Shown here piece after piece: positions 60,696 to 64,000 of a stretch of 64,000 nucleotides of DNA. The DNA is taken from the NCBI RefSeq assembly GCF_001650725.1, contig NZ_LXVX01000004.1, forward strand, positions 1-64,000, in the 5' to 3' direction. Position 1 is the stretch's first letter. Each line of letters opens with the position of its first letter. The stretch comes from Sphingobium sp. TCM1. Lineage in GTDB: Bacteria; Pseudomonadota; Alphaproteobacteria; Sphingomonadales; Sphingomonadaceae. A model generated the notes under the pieces. That model had not been told where the DNA came from. It worked only from the letters and a program-made list of their open reading frames with translations, and did not search any database. The position numbers and the translations under genes are program-made.

Positions 60696-61099
60696 GGTAT
60701 CCGGCCGGACAGCGCGCTGGGACCAATCGAACGGGTTACCGGAGGCGGCACCTGTCCCGACGGCGCGGTCGTCATCGCGGGCAGACTCGTCATCGTGGTC
60801 AAGCGGGCCGGGGGACGGATCAGGCGCTGCTGGAGCGGCCCTACCGACGCTATTGCCGTCGGGCGGAAGGCGTCGCGGTCAGACGAAAGACCCGCCCTAT
60901 GTTGCCAAACTTGCAGGCTTAACCCGTGAGCAAGCGGCAACCGGACGGATCCCGGCCCAAGGCAACCCCGCGATGCTCGCGCTGCGACGATCCGCGCCAT
61001 GGTCCAGTTGCCCACGCCGCCCCCCCCCAAAAAAAAAATGGGGCGGGGCCATGGCGACGGCTCGCCTTGTCCCCGCGACTTCATCTTTTCGGCCGCTCC
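60696..61099. other. Gene-free stretch with a homopolymer hairpin
   Basis: About 400 bases between the SDR stop and the amidohydrolase stop (convergent). Open frames here have Arg/Ser-rich translations without family likeness. Near the right end a run of nine C followed by ten A (61020-61038) and TGGGGCGGGGC can fold as CCGCCCC/GGGGCGG. No start, promoter or known repeat was recognised. It may be a degraded gene remnant or an assembly-sensitive site. Confidence 0.4.
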
Positions 61100-62410
61100 T
61101 CAGGCCGCAGCGAACATCGCCATGATCTCGCCCGACGTGACCGGACGGCGGGCATCGCCGACGATGTGCATACTGTCCGTCTTCAACCCACCCAGCCCCT
61201 GGCGCGGGCTGACATCGACGTCCTTACCCAATTCGCGCAGATGCCCGACGGTGCAGTTCTGGCGGCCGCCCAGCGCCTCAATCGGGTTGAAATTCATCAC
61301 CCGCATGGCATTTTCGTGCGTGACCTTGTTAATCACCTCGTCGCTAAGACCTTGAACCGACAGCCATAGATGTTCCGGGCAGTTGGGCCACAAAGTGTCG
61401 GAATGTGGATAGTCTGCTTCATAGCAAACCATATCCGGGTTCATATATTCCATGCTCTTCAGTCCGAACTGGTCGTCGATGAAGCAGGTGACGATATGGC
61501 GTTTGAACACGTCCGACGGGCGTTCGCCATTGGCGAAGTCGGTAAAGGTCCACTCATGATGATGTTCATTGGTGAAGTCGGCCCGTTCCAGGAAATAGGG
61601 AATCCAGCCGATGCCCCCTTCCGACAGGGCCATGCGCAAGTCCGGAAAATCCTTCCAGAAGCGGCCGAACAACCAGTCCGCCGCGGAATTGGCGATCGCC
61701 ATCGGCATGGTCGTGATCCAGGCGTCGATCGGCGTCTCGTCCGAGGCATGTTCCGCGCGGCTGCCAGTGCCGATATGGCAGTTGAGCAGCATCTTGAGGT
61801 CGCAGCATTCCTTCCAGAACGGCGTCCAATAGTCGTTATGAATGCTGGGCAGTCCGCCGCGCGCGGGATTGTCCGGGAAGGCGATATTGTGGACGCCATA
61901 TTTTGACATCCGGCGCATTTCGGCGATGGTAAGGTCCATGTCCCAAAGCGGCAGGATAATCATCGGGATCAGACGATGCTTGCCGATTTCGCACCATTCC
62001 AGCACATGCCAGTCGTTCCACGCCCGAATGGCGAGCAAAGCCTCTTCACGGTTCGGGTTGGCGATGAAGGTGCCGCCGGCAAAGCCCGGCATGGTAGGGA
62101 AGTTGAGCGACCCCAGCACGCCATTGACGTTCATGTCGTCGACCCGCGCCTTGGGATCGAAGCAGCCGGGGCGCAGTTGCTCGAAGCGCGTCGGCTCCAT
62201 GCCATATTCGCTGCGCGGACGACCGACGACGGCGTTGAGGCCTATGGTCGGGTAGATCTTCCCATCCCACAGCCATACGTCCTTGCCGTCCTTATCGATA
62301 ATCTTGGGTGCGCGGGCCTTCTTGTCCGCCGGATAGTGGCGGACGAAGGCTTCCGGGGATTCGACGGCGTGATCGTCAACGCTGACGATGATCATGTCTT
62401 CCAGTTGCAT
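61100..62410 (-). CDS. Amidohydrolase-2 family protein
   Basis: A 436-residue PF04909 TIM-barrel protein; ATG 62410 with GAGGAG is preferred over ATG 62509. Likely metal residues are VSVDDHAVESPE (Asp13, His14), LNCHIGTGS, and the late Asp in CYEADYPHSDTLWPNCP. It is longer than the relative at 33746, with the insert GLPSIHNDYWTPFWKECCDLKM. Such proteins are frequent in CoA-dependent steroid and terpenoid islands but lack an assigned reaction; decarboxylation or hydration is plausible. The palindrome AAAACTGATGTTTT lies 26 bases upstream. Confidence 0.86.
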   Translation of the reverse strand: MQLEDMIIVSVDDHAVESPEAFVRHYPADKKARAPKIIDKDGKDVWLWDGKIYPTIGLNAVVGRPRSEYGMEPTRFEQLRPGCFDPKARVDDMNVNGVLGSLNFPTMPGFAGGTFIANPNREEALLAIRAWNDWHVLEWCEIGKHRLIPMIILPLWDMDLTIAEMRRMSKYGVHNIAFPDNPARGGLPSIHNDYWTPFWKECCDLKMLLNCHIGTGSRAEHASDETPIDAWITTMPMAIANSAADWLFGRFWKDFPDLRMALSEGGIGWIPYFLERADFTNEHHHEWTFTDFANGERPSDVFKRHIVTCFIDDQFGLKSMEYMNPDMVCYEADYPHSDTLWPNCPEHLWLSVQGLSDEVINKVTHENAMRVMNFNPIEALGGRQNCTVGHLRELGKDVDVSPRQGLGGLKTDSMHIVGDARRPVTSGEIMAMFAAA

Positions 62411-62435
62411 CCTCAAAACTCCTCGCGCCATTCTT

Positions 62436-62449
62436 AAAACTGATGTTTT
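62436..62449. promoter_or_regulatory. Palindrome before the amidohydrolase gene (AAAACTGATGTTTT)
   Basis: Arms AAAAC/GTTTT around TGAT, 26 bases before the amidohydrolase ATG at 62410. It is a candidate operator, distinct from the shared box. Confidence 0.5.
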
Positions 62450-62524
62450 GTCATTTTTATGCCCGCCCACGTGATTTTGCAAGCGGCGAATTGCGGGTTT
62501 CATTGTCATGCTGCATGTGGCGAG

Positions 62525-62545
62525 CCGCGCAATCGCGCGGTTTTT
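62525..62545 (+). other. GC-rich hairpin with T5 in a gene-free stretch
   Basis: CCGCGC-AATC-GCGCGG-TTTTT looks like a short terminator on the plus strand, but no plus-strand gene precedes it and both neighbours are on the minus strand. The 228-base stretch otherwise shows nothing clear. Confidence 0.3.
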
Positions 62546-62638
62546 AGCGAGGCGCTCAACGCCCTGCCGAGAATATTGGCAGCGCGTATCGACGGTGAAG
62601 AATTAACCGACTCGGTGCACGCGCTACCGGCTCGCGCG

Positions 62639-63055
62639 TCAGGCCGGTGCGAACACGGGCACGAACAGGCCGCCCTGCTGCTCGAACCGCACCTGCACCG
62701 CCATACCGATCGTGACATCCTGCGGATCGCAGTTCACGATGTTGGTGGCGATCCGCAGATCCTCCTGTTCCTCCAACTGCACGATGGCGATCACGTAGGG
62801 CGGCTGGACCGCAGGATTATAAGCCTGATGGTTGACGGTGTAGGTAAAGACCGTCCCGCGACCGCTCACGGGCACGCTTTCCAGCAGCGGGTCATTGTCT
62901 GCCACTGGCCAGAAGGGGTGGACGAAACGGCCGGTCTGGCGATTGCGCAGCAGGTGGAGCACACCGTCCTGCCCGCCAGTCCAGAAGCTGCGATAGGTTT
63001 GGGGTAACATGTCCAGCATCCTGGGCGCGGGCTCGGCAGCCTGTAACTGACTCAT
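62639..63055 (-). CDS. DUF35-like OB-fold protein without zinc-ribbon cysteines
   Basis: A 138-residue relative of the DUF35 protein at 55667: FTYTVNHQAYNPAVQPPYVIAIVQLEEQEDLRIATNIVNCDPQDVTIGMAVQVRFEQQGG is the OB fold. Where the other has the CxxC pairs, this one has LHLLRNRQTGRFVHPFWPVADNDP, so the zinc ribbon is lost. ATG 63055 has GGGAG 8 bases upstream. It is divergent from a second SCPx/Ltp2-like gene, which it probably partners. Loss of zinc may mean a purely structural subunit. Confidence 0.85.
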   Translation of the reverse strand: MSQLQAAEPAPRMLDMLPQTYRSFWTGGQDGVLHLLRNRQTGRFVHPFWPVADNDPLLESVPVSGRGTVFTYTVNHQAYNPAVQPPYVIAIVQLEEQEDLRIATNIVNCDPQDVTIGMAVQVRFEQQGGLFVPVFAPA

Positions 63056-63138
63056 TGTCATTTCTCCCGTGACAAGGGCGCGACCCTAGCTTTAGGAGAG
63101 ACTTTGTCCAGTGATTCAACGACAGACAGGAGATGATG

Positions 63139-64000
63139 ATGTCGAGCAAGAAAGCCGTGATTTCCGGCATCGGTATTTCCGACATCGGTCGCAAGACGGC
63201 GATCAGCGATCTCGACCTCACGCTCCAGTCGAGCCGCTTGGCGATCGCGGACGCGGGACTGACCGCGGCCGATCTGGACGGTGTCGCGACGCTGGGGGAC
63301 ACCCCGCGCGCCACCGCCTGCGCAGCGCTCGGTATCGACCCGCCTTATGCCGGGCAGGGCTATGACCGCGGTGGCCTGCTATCCTATGTCATGGCGGCGG
63401 CCGAAGCGGTCGAGGCGGGCCAGGCGCGCCATGTACTGGTCTATCGCACGGTCAAGATGATGGGCGGCAACCTGCTGGAGAATGACAAGACCGGGCTGTT
63501 CGGTGCCGGGCCTGCCGTCTCCGCCGCGCAGGTGCAAATGCCCCACGGTATGGCCGATGCACCGCAACTGATCGCCTATCATGCCTATGCCGCTACCAAC
63601 TGGCTCAGTATGCATTGCCGGCGGCATATGGAATTATATGGCACCACCAAGGAGCAGTTGGGCTGGCTGGCGGTCAATACTCGCCATAATGCAGCGCGCA
63701 ATCCCCAGGCGGTTTTTCGCGATCCCTTCACGCTCGACGACTACATGAATGCACGCATGATCTCCACGCCGTTCGGCCTGCTCGACTGCGACATTCCGAT
63801 CGATGGATCGATTGCGGTGGTCGTTTCCCATCCCGATTATGCGGCGGAATGCCCCCAACCGCCGATCCGCATAGAAGCCTTTGGCGGCAGCACGGGCCAG
63901 GGCGCCTGGACGATGCGGCCCGATTATCCCAAGATGGCATCGGTCGATGCGGCCGCGGAAATGTGGAGCAAGACGGCGCTTCGCCCATCCGACATCGACA
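63139..64000 (+). CDS. SCPx/Ltp2-type thiolase-fold protein, cut by the window end
   Basis: ATG 63139 has GGAG 6 bases upstream, with two further ATGs just before. At least 287 residues of a thiolase-fold protein are visible: VISGIGISDIGRKT, LVYRTVKMMGG, NTRHNAARNPQAVFRDPFTLDDYMNARMISTPFGLLDCDIPIDGSIAVVVS. These match the protein at 56095 (NGRRNASRNPAAIYRTPIDMDDYFASPIISTPLRLFDCDVPIDGS). The catalytic tyrosine region lies beyond the edge. It forms a second Ltp2-like/DUF35-like pair with the divergent gene at 62639. Confidence 0.87.
   Translation, partial: MSSKKAVISGIGISDIGRKTAISDLDLTLQSSRLAIADAGLTAADLDGVATLGDTPRATACAALGIDPPYAGQGYDRGGLLSYVMAAAEAVEAGQARHVLVYRTVKMMGGNLLENDKTGLFGAGPAVSAAQVQMPHGMADAPQLIAYHAYAATNWLSMHCRRHMELYGTTKEQLGWLAVNTRHNAARNPQAVFRDPFTLDDYMNARMISTPFGLLDCDIPIDGSIAVVVSHPDYAAECPQPPIRIEAFGGSTGQGAWTMRPDYPKMASVDAAAEMWSKTALRPSDID

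Noticed and set aside
60620..61125. Small frames on both strands in the 60.7-61.1 kb stretch
   Set aside because: They overlap gene ends, are Ser/Arg/Pro-rich and include the homopolymer tract; no family resemblance supports them.
62525..62545. Plus-strand intrinsic terminator
   Set aside because: No plus-strand gene lies upstream; on the minus strand the T-tract is on the wrong side.

Overview
The window looks like chromosomal DNA of a sphingomonad (Sphingomonadaceae, for example Sphingobium, Novosphingobium or Sphingomonas). The grounds are uniformly high GC, dense short-spaced genes with many 4-nt ATGA/GTGA overlaps, small proteins carrying the AANDN motif typical of sphingomonads, and an in-frame copy of the short palindrome encoding CPEPVEG that is scattered through sphingomonad genomes. 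The genus cannot be fixed from this stretch alone.

Region 1 (1-4657) is the end of a mobile element. It holds a ParB-like gene cut off by an apparent IS21-type insertion-sequence end, an AlpA-type regulator, a TumE/TumA-type toxin-antitoxin pair and a large serine recombinase that probably marks the right boundary of the element.

Region 2 (4658-64000 and beyond) is a catabolic island of about 59 kb made almost entirely of CoA-thioester metabolism. It contains five acyl-CoA dehydrogenases (two in an overlapping pair that looks heteromeric), seven crotonase-fold proteins, three AMP-forming acyl-CoA ligases, six short-chain or medium-chain dehydrogenases, one thiolase, two DUF35 plus SCPx/Ltp2-type C-C cleaving pairs (the second runs off the right edge), two family III CoA-transferase/racemase proteins, an AtuA-type protein, three NMO-fold flavoproteins, an old yellow enzyme, five hotdog thioesterases, two amidohydrolase-2 proteins, a CitE-like lyase, an epoxide hydrolase, two alpha/beta hydrolases, a glutathione transferase, two MFS transporters and an HpaB/4-hydroxybutyryl-CoA dehydratase-family protein. 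Regulators are one AraC, one MarR, three TetR and one FadR-type protein.

Read together, the genes could activate carboxylates (ligases), set alpha-methyl stereochemistry (AMACR), desaturate and hydrate (ACADs, crotonases), reduce unsaturated intermediates (2,4-dienoyl-CoA reductase-like SDR, NMO-like and OYE flavoproteins), oxidise alcohols (SDRs) and release acyl-CoA units by thiolysis or by Ltp2/DUF35 retro-aldol cleavage. This is the toolkit expected for a branched, alicyclic, isoprenoid- or steroid-like acid or an aryl-alkanoic acid. No ring-attacking oxygenase (Rieske, P450, extradiol dioxygenase) is visible in the window, so the substrate remains unknown.

The most interesting system-level signal is a short, nearly palindromic promoter box, consensus about TNACYTAGTNA, found in front of roughly ten otherwise unlinked transcription units of the island and almost nowhere else noticed. 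It suggests that one regulator, possibly the MarR protein encoded inside the island, controls most of it. Other promoters carry their own distinct palindromes next to dedicated TetR or FadR regulators, so the island appears to be layered: a common regulon plus private switches.
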